From NCBI GenBank assembly GCA_947493945.1, contig CANLSR010000004.1, positions 1 through 64,000 on the forward strand: a stretch of DNA of 64,000 nt. The letters run 5' to 3'. The translations under genes were made by a program, and so were the position numbers. Shown piece by piece: positions 9,829 to 18,245 of this stretch; the stretch's first letter is position 1, and every line of letters starts with the position of its first letter. This DNA comes from an uncultured bacterium (GTDB taxonomy: Bacteria > Bacteroidota > Rhodothermia > Rhodothermales > Rubricoccaceae). Under the pieces are notes generated by a model. It saw only the letters and a list, made by a program, of their open reading frames with translations. It did not search any database and was not told the DNA's origin.

Positions 9829-10023
9829 ATGCCGAAGATGAAGTCGAACAGCGGCGCCAAAAAGCGCTTTTCGCTGACCGGGACCGGTCGCGTCAAGCGC
9901 AAGAAGGCGTTCGCCAGCCACATCCTGACCAAGAAGTCGCCCAAGCGCAAGCGTGACCTGCGCGAGTCGACCCTGGTCTCGAAGGTGGACGAGGCGCGCA
10001 TGAAGCGCCTCATCAGCTCCTAG
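9829..10023 (+). CDS. rpmI: Ribosomal protein bL35
   Basis: This is a 64-residue, strongly basic large-subunit protein. It starts [18 protein letters not shown], the family signature, and contains the usual [15 protein letters not shown] stretch. An in-frame ATG 24 bases upstream is rejected because bL35 proteins begin MPKMK. It is the first gene of rpmI-rplT-pheS-pheT. The usual upstream infC is not in this cluster. Confidence 0.97.
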   Translation: MPKMKSNSGAKKRFSLTGTGRVKRKKAFASHILTKKSPKRKRDLRESTLVSKVDEARMKRLISS

Positions 10024-10115
10024 AGCCCGACACGCTGGCGGAACGCTCCGCCCCGCGCTAGGACGTTCTCCCGGCTCCGGCCGGACCCTCCACACCTCTC
10101 ACCCACGGAACCAAG

Positions 10116-10460
10116 ATGCCCCGAGCACGAAATCTCGTGGCCTCCCGTCGCCGTCGCCGCAAGGTTCTTGCGCAAGCGAAAGGCTACTGGGGACGCCGTG
10201 GCAACGTCTACACCGTTGCCAAGCACTCCGTTGAAAAGGGGATGCAGTACGCCTACCGAGACCGACGCGCCCGCAAGCGTCAGTTCCGGCGGCTCTGGAT
10301 CGCCCGCATCAACGCCGCCGCCCGTCAGAACGGGACCACCTACTCGCGCCTGATCTCGGGCCTCAACAAGGCCGGCGTGCCGCTGAACCGGAAGGTCCTC
10401 GCGGACCTGGCGGTCCACGACAAGCCCGCGTTTACGGCCGTGGTCGAGCTCGCGGCCTAG
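10116..10460 (+). CDS. rplT: Ribosomal protein bL20
   Basis: This is a 114-residue basic protein of early 50S assembly. The motif [19 protein letters not shown] and the family end [14 protein letters not shown] are clear. It follows rpmI by 92 bp. A strong intrinsic terminator comes 25 bp after its stop, so pheS may be transcribed by read-through or from its own start. Confidence 0.97.
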   Translation: MPRARNLVASRRRRRKVLAQAKGYWGRRGNVYTVAKHSVEKGMQYAYRDRRARKRQFRRLWIARINAAARQNGTTYSRLISGLNKAGVPLNRKVLADLAVHDKPAFTAVVELAA

Positions 10461-10484
10461 CGCCGCGACCTGCTCGACCACGCG

Positions 10485-10518
10485 ACTCCCGTCCGGCCCC
10501 GGCCCGGCGGGAGTTTTT
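10485..10518 (+). terminator. Intrinsic terminator after rplT
   Basis: ACTCCCG (10485-10491) pairs with CGGGAGT (10508-10514), with further CCGG pairing inside. A T run (10514-10518) follows. It lies between rplT and pheS, where leader-type attenuation of pheST is known in other bacteria. No Phe-rich leader peptide was recognised. Confidence 0.75.
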
Positions 10519-10523
10519 GGTTT

Positions 10524-10631
10524 CCTGATGCGTGATACGTGATGCGTGATGGTGCCGCTTGGCACGATCCCGCTCGCGAAGGCTCACGCACCACGAAGTG
10601 ACGGCGCAGCCATCACGCATCACGCATCCGA
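10524..10631. repeat. Heptanucleotide inverted array upstream of pheS
   Basis: The left arm is four 7-base units, CCTGATG, CGTGATA, CGTGATG, CGTGATG (10524-10551). The right arm is CATCACG, CATCACG, CATCCGA (10611-10631). The arms are inverted relative to each other and pair over about 19 bp with one mismatch. A smaller hairpin, GTGCC-GCTT-GGCAC, lies just inside the left arm. The array ends 4 bases before the pheS start codon and no Shine-Dalgarno sequence is evident. It is visibly AT-richer than the neighbours. Confidence 0.8.
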
Positions 10632-10635
10632 ACTC

Positions 10636-11679
10636 ATGTCCCTCGATGCCCAGATCGCCGCCGTCCAGGCCGAGATCGACGACGCCCCGATCTCCGACGC
10701 CGAGGCCGCCGAGGCCTTCCGCGTGCGCTTTCTGGGCCGCAAGTCGGGCGCGATCACCGACCTGTTCTCCCAGCTCGGCACGGCGCCGCCGGACCAGCGC
10801 CGGGACCTGGGCCAGCGGCTCAACGCGCTCAAGCAGTCCGCCCAGGGCCGACTCGACGCTGGGCTGGCGGCGCTCGCCACCGAGACCACCAGCGGGGCGA
10901 CGGACCTGGACCTGACGCTGCCCGGCCGCGTCCCGGCGCCGGTCGAGCGCGGCAGCCTGCACGTGCTGAGCCAGACGCTCGCTGACATCCAGGACATCTT
11001 CCGGTCGTTCGGGTTCGCCGTCGCGCGCGGGCCGGAGATCGAGGACGACTGGCACAACTTCAGCGCCCTCAACTTCCCCGCCAACCACCCGGCGCGGGAC
11101 ATGCAGGACACGTTCTTCCTGGAGCCGCCGCCGCCCGACGGCCGAGGCGTCGTGCTGCGCACGCACACGTCGCCGGTCCAGGTCCGCGTCCTGGAGCAGA
11201 CCGAGCCGCCGGTCCGCGTGATCGCGCCGGGCCGCGTCTTCCGCAACGAGGCCATCTCGTACAAGAGCTACTGCCTGTTCCACCAGGTCGAGGGATTGGT
11301 GGTGGACGAGGGCGTGAGCTTCGCCGATCTCAAGGCGCTCCTCCAGGCCTTCGCGCGCGCCTTCTTCGGCGCCTCGGACGGGCCGGCCCGCGAGGCCCGG
11401 ATGCGGTTCCGCCCCAGCTTCTTCCCCTTTACCGAGCCCTCAGCCGAGGTCGACGTCTGGTGGGCCGACGACGCGCTGCCTGGCGGCGGCCGCTGGATGG
11501 AAATCCTGGGCTCGGGCATGGTCGATCCCAACGTGCTCACCAACGTCGGCGTGGACCCGGAGCGCTTTACCGGCTTCGCCTTCGGCATGGGCGTCGAGCG
11601 AATGGCCATGCTCCGCCACGGCATCGACGACATCCGCCTGTTGTACGAAAACGACGTCCGCTTCCTAAAGCAGTTTTGA
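10636..11679 (+). CDS. pheS: Phenylalanyl-tRNA synthetase alpha subunit
   Basis: This is the 347-residue catalytic subunit of the alpha2-beta2 enzyme. The N-terminal coiled coil covers about residues 1-90. The class II core contains [21 protein letters not shown] (motif 2 region), [14 protein letters not shown] and the C-terminal [17 protein letters not shown] (motif 3). The start ([16 protein letters not shown]) was preferred over upstream ATGs, which would translate the heptamer array. It is followed by pheT after a second heptamer array. Confidence 0.95.
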   Translation: MSLDAQIAAVQAEIDDAPISDAEAAEAFRVRFLGRKSGAITDLFSQLGTAPPDQRRDLGQRLNALKQSAQGRLDAGLAALATETTSGATDLDLTLPGRVPAPVERGSLHVLSQTLADIQDIFRSFGFAVARGPEIEDDWHNFSALNFPANHPARDMQDTFFLEPPPPDGRGVVLRTHTSPVQVRVLEQTEPPVRVIAPGRVFRNEAISYKSYCLFHQVEGLVVDEGVSFADLKALLQAFARAFFGASDGPAREARMRFRPSFFPFTEPSAEVDVWWADDALPGGGRWMEILGSGMVDPNVLTNVGVDPERFTGFAFGMGVERMAMLRHGIDDIRLLYENDVRFLKQF

Positions 11680-11744
11680 GTTGTGAGTTCCGAGTTGAGC
11701 TCACTCGGAACCTTTGAACTCATAACCCGCAACTCATAACTCAC
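11678..11744. repeat. Heptanucleotide inverted array between pheS and pheT
   Basis: The left arm GAGTTGT, GAGTTCC, GAGTTGA starts inside the pheS stop codon (11678-11698). The right arm AACTCAT, AACCCGC, AACTCAT, AACTCAC runs 11717-11744 and ends 2 bases before the pheT ATG. An inner perfect hairpin GTTCCGAGT/ACTCGGAAC (11687-11695 and 11703-11711) is present. The words differ from the pheS array but the 7-base period and inverted layout are the same. Confidence 0.8.
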
Positions 11745-11746
11745 GA

Positions 11747-14293
11747 ATGAACATCTCCCTCCGCTGGCTCGCTGACTACGTCGACCCCGGGCTTCCGCCC
11801 GACGAGGTCGCCGAGCGCCTGACGATGGCCGGGCTCGAAGTCGAGGAGATCGTCACGACCGGCCCGGCGCTGGACGGCGTGGTCGTGGGCGAGGTGCTCG
11901 ACGTGCGCCCGCACCCCGACGCCGACCGGCTCCAGGTGTGCGACGTGCAACTGGCGGAGGGCGCCGAGTCGGTCCAGATCGTGTGCGGCGCACCGAATGT
12001 GGCCGCTGGCCAGCGCGTGCCCGTGGCGACGGTCGGGACGGAGCTGATGCTGCCGGCCCGAGACGGGAGCGGCCTGGAGCCCGTCACCATCAAAAAGGGC
12101 AAGATCCGGGGCCAGGTCTCGATGGGCATGATCTGCGCCGAGGACGAGCTGGGCCTGGGCGAGAGCCACGATGGCATCCTGGTCCTCGACGCTGGGGCGC
12201 CCGTCGGCGTCCCGCTGGCGGACTGGCTCCGCCAGCGCGCCGAGATGCCGGGCGACACGGTGCTCGACATCGCCATCACGCCCAACCGGCCCGACGCGAC
12301 CAGCCACGTCGGCGTGGCGCGCGACCTGGCGGCGCTGACGGGCGCGGAGTTGGTGCTGCCTGAGGTGTCGGTGCCCACGGTCGGCGGCGACACGGCAGAC
12401 CAGGTGACGGTTCAGATCGAGGACCCGGAGGGCTGTCCGCGCTACGCGGCCATGATCGTGCGCGGCGTCCAGGTCGGTCCGTCGCCGGACTGGATGCAGG
12501 ATCGGCTGCGCGCCGTCGGCGTCCGCCCGGTCAACAACGTGGTGGACGTGACCAACTACGTGCTGCACGAGATCGGCCAGCCGTTGCACGCCTTCGACCT
12601 GGACCAGATCGCCCAGTCCACGATCATCGTCCGCGCCAGCCGGCCGGGCGAGACCGTGGAAACACTCGATGACCAGGAGCGGAAGCTGCCGGAGGGCACA
12701 CTTCTGATCTGCGACGCCGAACGGCCCGTCGCTGTCGCCGGCGTGATGGGCGCCGCCAACTCCGAGGTCTCGGACGCCACCACCGACGTGCTGATCGAGA
12801 GCGCCGCCTTCGACCCCGCGCGCGTGCGGCGCGCGTCCAAGGCGCTGGGGCTCCAGACCGACGCGAGCTACCGCTTCGAGCGCGGCGTCGACCCGACGCG
12901 CCAGCCGTGGGCGGCGGCGCGCGCGGCCGCGCTGCTGGCGGAGCTTGCCGGCGGCGAGGTCGTGCCGGGCCTGGTGGACGAGGTGCCGAATCCGTACCAA
13001 CCGCGCACCGTGTCGGTCCGGCCGTCGCGCGTGGCGCGCGTGCTGGGCGCCGAGGTGCCGGCCGACGAGATCACGCGGCTGCTCCAGGCCATCGGGTTCG
13101 ATGTGGAAGGCGACCGCGGGTCGGCGCTGGAGGCGTTCGCGGAGGCCGCGCTCCAGGGGACCGTCGCCGCGGCCGTCGAGGAGGCCGGCGACGCCGGTTT
13201 GACCGTCACCGTCCCTCCGTTCCGGCTCGACGTCGAGCGCGAGGTCGACGTGATCGAGGAAGTCGCCCGGCTGTGGGGCTTCGACCGGCTCCCGACGCCG
13301 GCCTCGACGCCCGTGCCGTTGGTGCCGGCCGGCGACACGCCGTCGGCGCGCCTGCTCGACCGCGTCCGCCAGCGGCTGGCGGCGCTGGGCTTCCGCGAGA
13401 TCGCCACCAACTCGCTCGTCCCCACGCCGACGGCCGAGACGTTCGCGGACGCCGCCTGGACGGGCATCGAGGCGCCGCCGATCGAGACGCTGAACCCGAT
13501 CTCCCAGGAGATGGCGACGCTGCGGCCGTCGCTCCTGACCGGGCTCGTCGCCGTCGCGTCCTACAACCAGGCGCGCGGGGCGGGCGCGCTGCGGCTGTTC
13601 GAGGCCGGCCACGTCTACCGCCGCTCGGCCGACGCGTCGGAGACGGTCGCCGGCTACCACGAGCACACGTCGCTGGTGCTGGGCATGAGCGGCACGGCCG
13701 AACGCGCGTCGTGGGACGGTGACGCCCGGTCAACGGACGTGTACGACCTCAAGGGCGTCGTGCTGGACGTGCTGGCGGACCTCGGGATCGACGACGTCCA
13801 GGAAACGCCCCGACCGGCGCCCGACGGCCTGACGGCCTACGCGCTCGACCTCCACGCCGGCGGCACGCGCCTGGGCGCCATCGGCCGGCTGGCGGACTCC
13901 ATCGCCGACGACGCCGAGCTTCAGGCCGAGCTGTTCGTGGCTGAGCTCGACTGGGACGCCGTTGCCGAGCTCGCCGGACGCGACCAGCCGCCGGCCTACC
14001 AGCCGATCTCACGCTTCCCCACCGTCGAGCGCGACCTCGCCCTCGTGGTGCCCCAGGGCCAGCCCGCCGGCCCGCTCCTGGACACCATCCGCCAGTCGGG
14101 CCAGCCGCTCCTGCAGGACGTGCGCCTGTTCGACCTCTACCGCGGCGACGGCCTCCCGGACGGCACCCAGAGCCTGGCGTTCACGCTCCGGTTCGGCGCT
14201 GACAAGACGCTGCGCGACAAGGAGGTCGACGGCCGTGTCCGGCGCATCGTCAAGGCGCTGGAGGCCCAGCACGGCGCCACGCTGCGGTCCTAG
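11747..14293 (+). CDS. pheT: Phenylalanyl-tRNA synthetase beta subunit
   Basis: This is an 848-residue subunit. It begins with the expected MNISLRWLADYVDPGL. An EMAP/tRNA-binding domain (about residues 40-150) and a B3/B4 editing region with RPVNNVVDVTNYVLHEIGQP and DASYRFERGVDP follow. The B5 domain covers about 425-530 and contains a short alanine-rich insertion near 455-480. The C-terminal anticodon-binding FDX-ACB domain ends the protein (YRGDGLPDGTQSLAFTLRF). It is translated directly after pheS. Confidence 0.96.
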   Translation: MNISLRWLADYVDPGLPPDEVAERLTMAGLEVEEIVTTGPALDGVVVGEVLDVRPHPDADRLQVCDVQLAEGAESVQIVCGAPNVAAGQRVPVATVGTELMLPARDGSGLEPVTIKKGKIRGQVSMGMICAEDELGLGESHDGILVLDAGAPVGVPLADWLRQRAEMPGDTVLDIAITPNRPDATSHVGVARDLAALTGAELVLPEVSVPTVGGDTADQVTVQIEDPEGCPRYAAMIVRGVQVGPSPDWMQDRLRAVGVRPVNNVVDVTNYVLHEIGQPLHAFDLDQIAQSTIIVRASRPGETVETLDDQERKLPEGTLLICDAERPVAVAGVMGAANSEVSDATTDVLIESAAFDPARVRRASKALGLQTDASYRFERGVDPTRQPWAAARAAALLAELAGGEVVPGLVDEVPNPYQPRTVSVRPSRVARVLGAEVPADEITRLLQAIGFDVEGDRGSALEAFAEAALQGTVAAAVEEAGDAGLTVTVPPFRLDVEREVDVIEEVARLWGFDRLPTPASTPVPLVPAGDTPSARLLDRVRQRLAALGFREIATNSLVPTPTAETFADAAWTGIEAPPIETLNPISQEMATLRPSLLTGLVAVASYNQARGAGALRLFEAGHVYRRSADASETVAGYHEHTSLVLGMSGTAERASWDGDARSTDVYDLKGVVLDVLADLGIDDVQETPRPAPDGLTAYALDLHAGGTRLGAIGRLADSIADDAELQAELFVAELDWDAVAELAGRDQPPAYQPISRFPTVERDLALVVPQGQPAGPLLDTIRQSGQPLLQDVRLFDLYRGDGLPDGTQSLAFTLRFGADKTLRDKEVDGRVRRIVKALEAQHGATLRS

Positions 14294-14301
14294 CCCCGCG
14301 C

Positions 14302-14339
14302 GCCACTGGCGGAGGCGGTGGGCGGAGGCCGCCAGTGGC
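14302..14339. terminator. Gene-end hairpin after pheT with compensatory changes
   Basis: GCCACTGGCGG (14302-14312) pairs perfectly with CCGCCAGTGGC (14329-14339). Compared with other gene-end hairpins the CG pair of CCGCTGG is replaced by A:T (CCACTGG/CCAGTGG). Both arms changed together, which supports selection for pairing. No T run follows. Confidence 0.5.
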
Positions 14340-14431
14340 AGGCGGCCTCGCGGGCGACGGGCAGGGCGGGGCGCCGTTGGAGATACGGGCAAGCGGTTCA
14401 TGCATATCTTGACCGCCCCGACGCCCTCATC

Positions 14432-14746
14432 ATGGAGCCCACTGCCCCCGCCGAGGACGAGCCCGGACGCCCCGAGCCCGCCCGCTCTGAGTGGCGGTCA
14501 CTGAGCCGCCTCCGCGACCGCGTGGACGCGGCCGCGCGCGAGATCGAGCGGCTCCGCGCCGAGAACGCCGCGCTGGGCAAGCGCCTGGCCGAGCTCCAGG
14601 ACGACGCCTCGGCGCCGTCGTTCGCCTTCGGCGAGAGCGAATCGCCCGAGGCGATCAAGGCCCGCGTCCAGGGCTTTATCGACTTGGTCGACGGCCTGCT
14701 GGCGGCCGGCGGCGACGGCGCTACCAACGGGGCCCCCGACGCATGA
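14432..14746 (+). CDS. Small coiled-coil protein upstream of zapA
   Basis: This is a 104-residue protein with a heptad-rich coiled coil at about residues 22-55 (SRLRDRVDAAAREIERLRAE) and an acidic, low-complexity remainder. Its stop overlaps the zapA start (ATGA), so the two are translationally coupled. Position and character suggest a cell-division accessory protein. I do not recognise a named family. The ATG at 14432 is preferred over an upstream one because the extension has no homologous look. Confidence 0.65.
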   Translation: MEPTAPAEDEPGRPEPARSEWRSLSRLRDRVDAAAREIERLRAENAALGKRLAELQDDASAPSFAFGESESPEAIKARVQGFIDLVDGLLAAGGDGATNGAPDA

Positions 14747-15072
14747 GCACGCCCGCGCCCTCCGTCTCCATCCGCATCCGCGTCCTGGACCGCGAGTACC
14801 CGCTGCGGGTCGCGCCGGGCGACGAGGACTACACGGTCCACCTAGCCCAGCGCGTCGACGAGCGCCTGCGGAAGCTGCGGAGCCAGCTTCCGGCCCAGCC
14901 CGACATGACGCACGCCGTGCTGGTGGCGCTGGAGCTGGCCGAGGAGCTCTACGCCGCGCGCGCGGAGACCGACCGCCTGCGTGCGCGCCTGGAGATCGAG
15001 GCCTCGGCGCTGGCGGACCACCTGGACGACGTGCTCTCGCCCAGCGACGTGGCGGCCGAGGAGGAAGAGTAG
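14743..15072 (+). CDS. zapA: Cell division protein ZapA
   Basis: This is a 109-residue protein matching the ZapA fold. An N-terminal beta region (SVSIRIRVLDREYPLRVAPG) is followed by EDYTVHLAQRVDERLRKL and a long C-terminal helix with MTHAVLVALELAEELY. ZapA binds and bundles FtsZ at the division ring. It is coupled to the preceding coiled-coil gene and followed by a structured RNA and RNase Y. Confidence 0.85.
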   Translation: MSTPAPSVSIRIRVLDREYPLRVAPGDEDYTVHLAQRVDERLRKLRSQLPAQPDMTHAVLVALELAEELYAARAETDRLRARLEIEASALADHLDDVLSPSDVAAEEEE

Positions 15073-15218
15073 ACGGAGGGCTCCGCCAGCGTCCTCCGCC
15101 AGCGGGCGCGGGCCGAGGAATTCGCGGTCTCTGCCGGAACGCGTCCCGGCCCGGGGCCATATTGGAACCGCGCGGGCGGGTTCGCCTGTCCGCGCTCACC
15201 GGCTTGTAGCCACCGCAT

Positions 15219-15369
15219 GGGAACCTGAACAGCGTTAACCGCGGGGGCTCCATTTTAGACCTGACCATCAGGCCGCAGCCCACTCCGGTGGGCCTCAGAG
15301 CACCGACTCTGGCCGCGGAAGGCGAGAGGGTCTGAGGGGCCCCCACATTGTCCGACGAGCAAGGTTCTC
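15219..15369 (+). ncRNA. Structured RNA between zapA and rny; candidate 6S RNA
   Basis: Nested stems are visible. GGGAACCT (15219-15226) pairs with AGGTTCTC (15362-15369). After an almost symmetrical internal bubble of 16 and 17 bases, GGGGGCTCC (15243-15251) pairs with GGGGCCCCC (15336-15344) and TTAGACC (15255-15261) with GGTCTGA (15329-15335). Inside are two hairpins, CCCAC-TCCG-GTGGG and CAGAG-CACCGA-CTCTG. A bubble flanked by long stems is the shape of 6S RNA. As I recall, 6S genes lie between zapA and rny in some Bacteroidota. Ends are approximate and the identity is inferred from shape and place, not from sequence match. Confidence 0.5.
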
Positions 15370-15427
15370 GTCCACGCGCTGCAGGCTGGTGCTCTTGCAC
15401 GACCCCGCCCCGGCCGGGTCGACGGCC

Positions 15428-15490
15428 GAGCGCCCCGGAGGCCCCCCGCGTTGTCGGGGATCCGGCCCGGGGCGCTCGCGCCGTGTTTTT
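15428..15490 (+). terminator. Intrinsic terminator between the structured RNA and rny
   Basis: GAGCGCCCCGG (15428-15438) pairs perfectly with CCGGGGCGCTC (15467-15477), and five T's follow at 15486-15490. The loop holds a further CCCC/GGGG hairpin. It stands 11 bases before the rny start codon, so it ends an upstream non-coding transcript or attenuates rny. Confidence 0.7.
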
Positions 15491-15500
15491 CTTCGCCCCT

Positions 15501-17216
15501 ATGGACCCGTCGTCTCTCGCCCTCGCCGGTCTCGGAATCGTCCTCGCTGGGGCGGTCGGGTTCGTCGGCGCGCGCGTGGGCCGGGCGGGGGCGGCGAGCG
15601 CTCGGTTCGAGGACGCCGCCCAGCAGGCCGAGGCCGTCGCGGCCCGGGCCGAGGGCGAGGCCGAGCGGTTCCGCACCGACGCCGACGCGGCCCGCGCCGA
15701 CCTAGCGGCGGCTCGGGACGAGGTCCGCCGGAGGCGGGCACGGCTGGACCACAAGGTGGACGAGGTCAAGGCGCGGCACCAGAAGGCGCGCGAGAAGCTG
15801 GAGACGGCGCGGGCCCGGATCGACCACAAGACCAAGGCGCTGTCCACGCGCGAGGCCGCGCTGGACCAAGCCGCCGACGCGTTCGACGCGCTGGCCGCCG
15901 CCGCCGAGCGCCGGCGCGCCGAGGCCGACACGCTCCGCGAGCAGGTCCAGGCGCTGGCGGGGACCGTCGGGCGGCGCCAGCAGGAACTGGCGGCGCGCGA
16001 GCGCGAGGTGGAGGCGCTCCAGGCCCGCCTGGAGGAGGAGACGGCCCGGCTCGACCGGCTGGTCGAGGAGCACTTGGCGAAGCTGGAGCGCGCCGCCGGC
16101 GTCGGCCGCCAGCAGGCGCGGGCGGACCTGGTGGCGGAGCTGACGCGCGAGGCCAAGCTGGAGGCCGCCGGCGCCGTCAAGGAGGCCCGCGACCAGGCCC
16201 GCCAGTCGGCCGAGCGCGAGGCGACCAAGGTGGTGCTCAAGGCCATCCAGCGGCTGGCGGCCACGGCCACCATCGAGCACACCGTCTCGGCGGTGCCGCT
16301 GGCCTCCGAGGACATGAAGGGGAGGGTGATCGGCCGCGAGGGCCGCAACATCCGCGCGTTCGAGGCCGCGACCGGCGTCGAGGTGATCGTCGACGACACG
16401 CCCGACGCCGTCCTGGTGTCCGGCTTCGACCCGGTCCGCCGCGAAGTGGCGCGGCTGGCGCTGGTGCGGCTGCTGGACGACGGGCGCATCCAACCGGCGC
16501 GCATCGAGGAGGTCGTGGCGGCGACGCAGGCCGAGATCGACGCCGAGATCGTGGCGACGGGCGAGCAGACGGCGCTCGACCTCCAACTCCACGGCATCCA
16601 CCCGGAGCTGATCCGGCTGGTGGGGCGCATGAAGTACCGCGCCAGCTACGGCCAGAACCTGCTCCACCACTCCATCGAGGTCGCCAAGCTGGCGGGGCTC
16701 ATGGCGGCCGAGTTGGGCCTGGACGCCCGCAAGGCGAGGCGCGCCGGGCTCTTGCACGACATCGGCAAGGTGGTCGAGGGCGACCTGGAGCAGCCCCACG
16801 CCATCGAGGGGATGGAGCTGGCGCGCCGCTTTAGGGAGCACCCCGACGTGGCCAACGCCATCGGCGCCCACCACGACGAGGTGCCCATGGCCACGCCCAT
16901 CGCGCCGCTCGTCCAGGCCGCCGACGCCGCCTCGGGCGCCCGGCCCGGCGCCCGGCGCGAGGCCATCGAGCGCTACGTCCAGCGGCTCAAGGCGCTGGAG
17001 GGGCTGGCGGCCGCCTTCGAGGGCGTGAGCCAAGCCTACGCCATCCAGGCCGGGCGAGAGGTCCGCGTGGTGGTGGACACCGACCGCGTGTCGGACGCCG
17101 TCGCGGAGTCGCTCGCCCGCGACATCTCGCGCCGCATCGAGCGCGAGATGGAGTACCCGGGCCAGATCAAGGTCACGGTCATCCGCGAAGTCCGCGCCGT
17201 CGCCGTGGCGCGCTAG
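15501..17216 (+). CDS. rny: Ribonuclease Y
   Basis: This is a membrane-anchored endoribonuclease that starts mRNA decay. The 571 residues comprise an N-terminal membrane helix (about 5-27), a long charged coiled coil (about 35-245), a KH domain with KGRVIGREGRNIRAFE (about 273-288), and an HD domain with LLHHSIEVAKLAGLMAAELG and LLHDIGKVVEGD. The ATG at 15501 places the membrane helix at the N-terminus. An earlier in-frame start would translate the terminator. The stop overlaps the convergent gene's stop in a shared CTAG. Confidence 0.93.
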   Translation: MDPSSLALAGLGIVLAGAVGFVGARVGRAGAASARFEDAAQQAEAVAARAEGEAERFRTDADAARADLAAARDEVRRRRARLDHKVDEVKARHQKAREKLETARARIDHKTKALSTREAALDQAADAFDALAAAAERRRAEADTLREQVQALAGTVGRRQQELAAREREVEALQARLEEETARLDRLVEEHLAKLERAAGVGRQQARADLVAELTREAKLEAAGAVKEARDQARQSAEREATKVVLKAIQRLAATATIEHTVSAVPLASEDMKGRVIGREGRNIRAFEAATGVEVIVDDTPDAVLVSGFDPVRREVARLALVRLLDDGRIQPARIEEVVAATQAEIDAEIVATGEQTALDLQLHGIHPELIRLVGRMKYRASYGQNLLHHSIEVAKLAGLMAAELGLDARKARRAGLLHDIGKVVEGDLEQPHAIEGMELARRFREHPDVANAIGAHHDEVPMATPIAPLVQAADAASGARPGARREAIERYVQRLKALEGLAAAFEGVSQAYAIQAGREVRVVVDTDRVSDAVAESLARDISRRIEREMEYPGQIKVTVIREVRAVAVAR

Positions 17217-17827
17217 CCGCTGGCGGCCCCGTCCGCCAGCCGGGCGGCGGGCTCCGAACGGGGGGCGCTGGGCTGCCTGCTGATCCGGACGCGGACGGAC
17301 GCGGACCTGGCTTCGTGCGTCACGTAGTCGCTGCCGATCACGTCGCGCGCCTCCCGCGAGCCGACGGGGTAGAGCGCTCCGCCCGGAGCGCGCACCGAGT
17401 CCATCACGACCTCCGCCATGATCTCGGGCGGACTGTTCGGAGACGGGCCGTCGTGGAGCCGGACCGTCCACGTCAGCGATGCCTCTTGGCCTCCCTCGAA
17501 CGGCAGCCTCGCTGGCTCCGTGCCGAGCGGGTCGCCGCCGATGCAAGAGGAGGGCTCGCTCGCCGTGAAGCACCCGACGCTGTCCGCAACCGGCGTCAGC
17601 GTGTCCAGGCGGAAGGCGAGCCCGACCAGGCGGACCGAGCCGGTGCCGGAGAACGCGGGCGTCACCCGCACCTCAACCTCAAACAGTTCGCCGTCCTGGG
17701 CGACCGGGGGCGCCTCGACGACGGGAGCCGTGAGGAACAGCTCGGTGAGCGGAGGCCAGCCGCCGCAATCGTCGCACCCGATGTCGCACCCAGAGAGGAC
17801 GACGGACAGAACGAGGGGAAGCCACAG
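17213..17827 (-). CDS. Putative lipoprotein with an unclear start codon
   Basis: The conventional frame begins at a GTG (17671), but it stays open upstream. There it encodes a convincing lipoprotein signal (RFLWLPLVLSVVLSGC) followed by DIGCDDCGGWPP. No ATG, GTG or TTG precedes that signal in frame. The best candidate is CTG at 17827, giving 204 residues with Cys14 as the lipid anchor. Either a CTG start is used or the 5' end holds a frameshift. The mature part looks like a beta-rich domain (LFEVEVRVTPAFSGTGSVRL) without a recognised family. The stop shares a CTAG with the rny stop on the other strand. Confidence 0.5.
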   Translation of the reverse strand: MWLPLVLSVVLSGCDIGCDDCGGWPPLTELFLTAPVVEAPPVAQDGELFEVEVRVTPAFSGTGSVRLVGLAFRLDTLTPVADSVGCFTASEPSSCIGGDPLGTEPARLPFEGGQEASLTWTVRLHDGPSPNSPPEIMAEVVMDSVRAPGGALYPVGSREARDVIGSDYVTHEARSASVRVRISRQPSAPRSEPAARLADGAASG

Positions 17828-17903
17828 GAATCGGACGCCGAAGCAAGGAAGGGGATGTCTGTGGAAGCTAGACAGTGCGACTCGCCCGCATCCGTGCCAA
17901 TCC

Positions 17904-18152
17904 CTACCCCCCGCTGACGGGCGTGATCAGCGCCACCTCGTCGCCCTCGGCCAGCACCGTCGCCAGCGGGGCGTACTGGCGGTTGACGGCCAGCCGTACG
18001 ACCGGCCGGTGCTCGGCCACGGCGGCGTGCTCGGCCGCCAGCTGGTCGAGCAGGTCGGCGCCCGTCGCCCCGTCGGGCAGGTCGGCGTGGAGGTCGCTCT
18101 CGCCGACCTGGCGGCGCAGGACGTCGAACAGCAAAACGCGGAGGGTGGGCAC
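17904..18152 (-). CDS. moaD: MoaD-type molybdopterin synthase small subunit
   Basis: This is an 82-residue ubiquitin-fold sulfur carrier. The C-terminus VALITPVSGG carries the required Gly-Gly that is thiocarboxylated. The N-terminus VPTLRVLLFDVLRRQVGE is typical. The start is GTG at 18152. No other molybdenum-cofactor gene is adjacent. It is divergent from the SDR gene. Confidence 0.85.
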   Translation of the reverse strand: MPTLRVLLFDVLRRQVGESDLHADLPDGATGADLLDQLAAEHAAVAEHRPVVRLAVNRQYAPLATVLAEGDEVALITPVSGG

Positions 18153-18245
18153 GTGCGGCGGCGCCTGAAACGGGCGGAAGCGGGGGCATGCCGGAACGCA
18201 TCTGGACCGAGACCGATCCAACTCGACCGTTATCCCTGGCTCCCC

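Noticed and set aside
11741..13666. Long minus-strand open frame (641 codons) opposite pheT
   Set aside because: The plus strand encodes a complete pheT; the minus frame has no recognisable domain.
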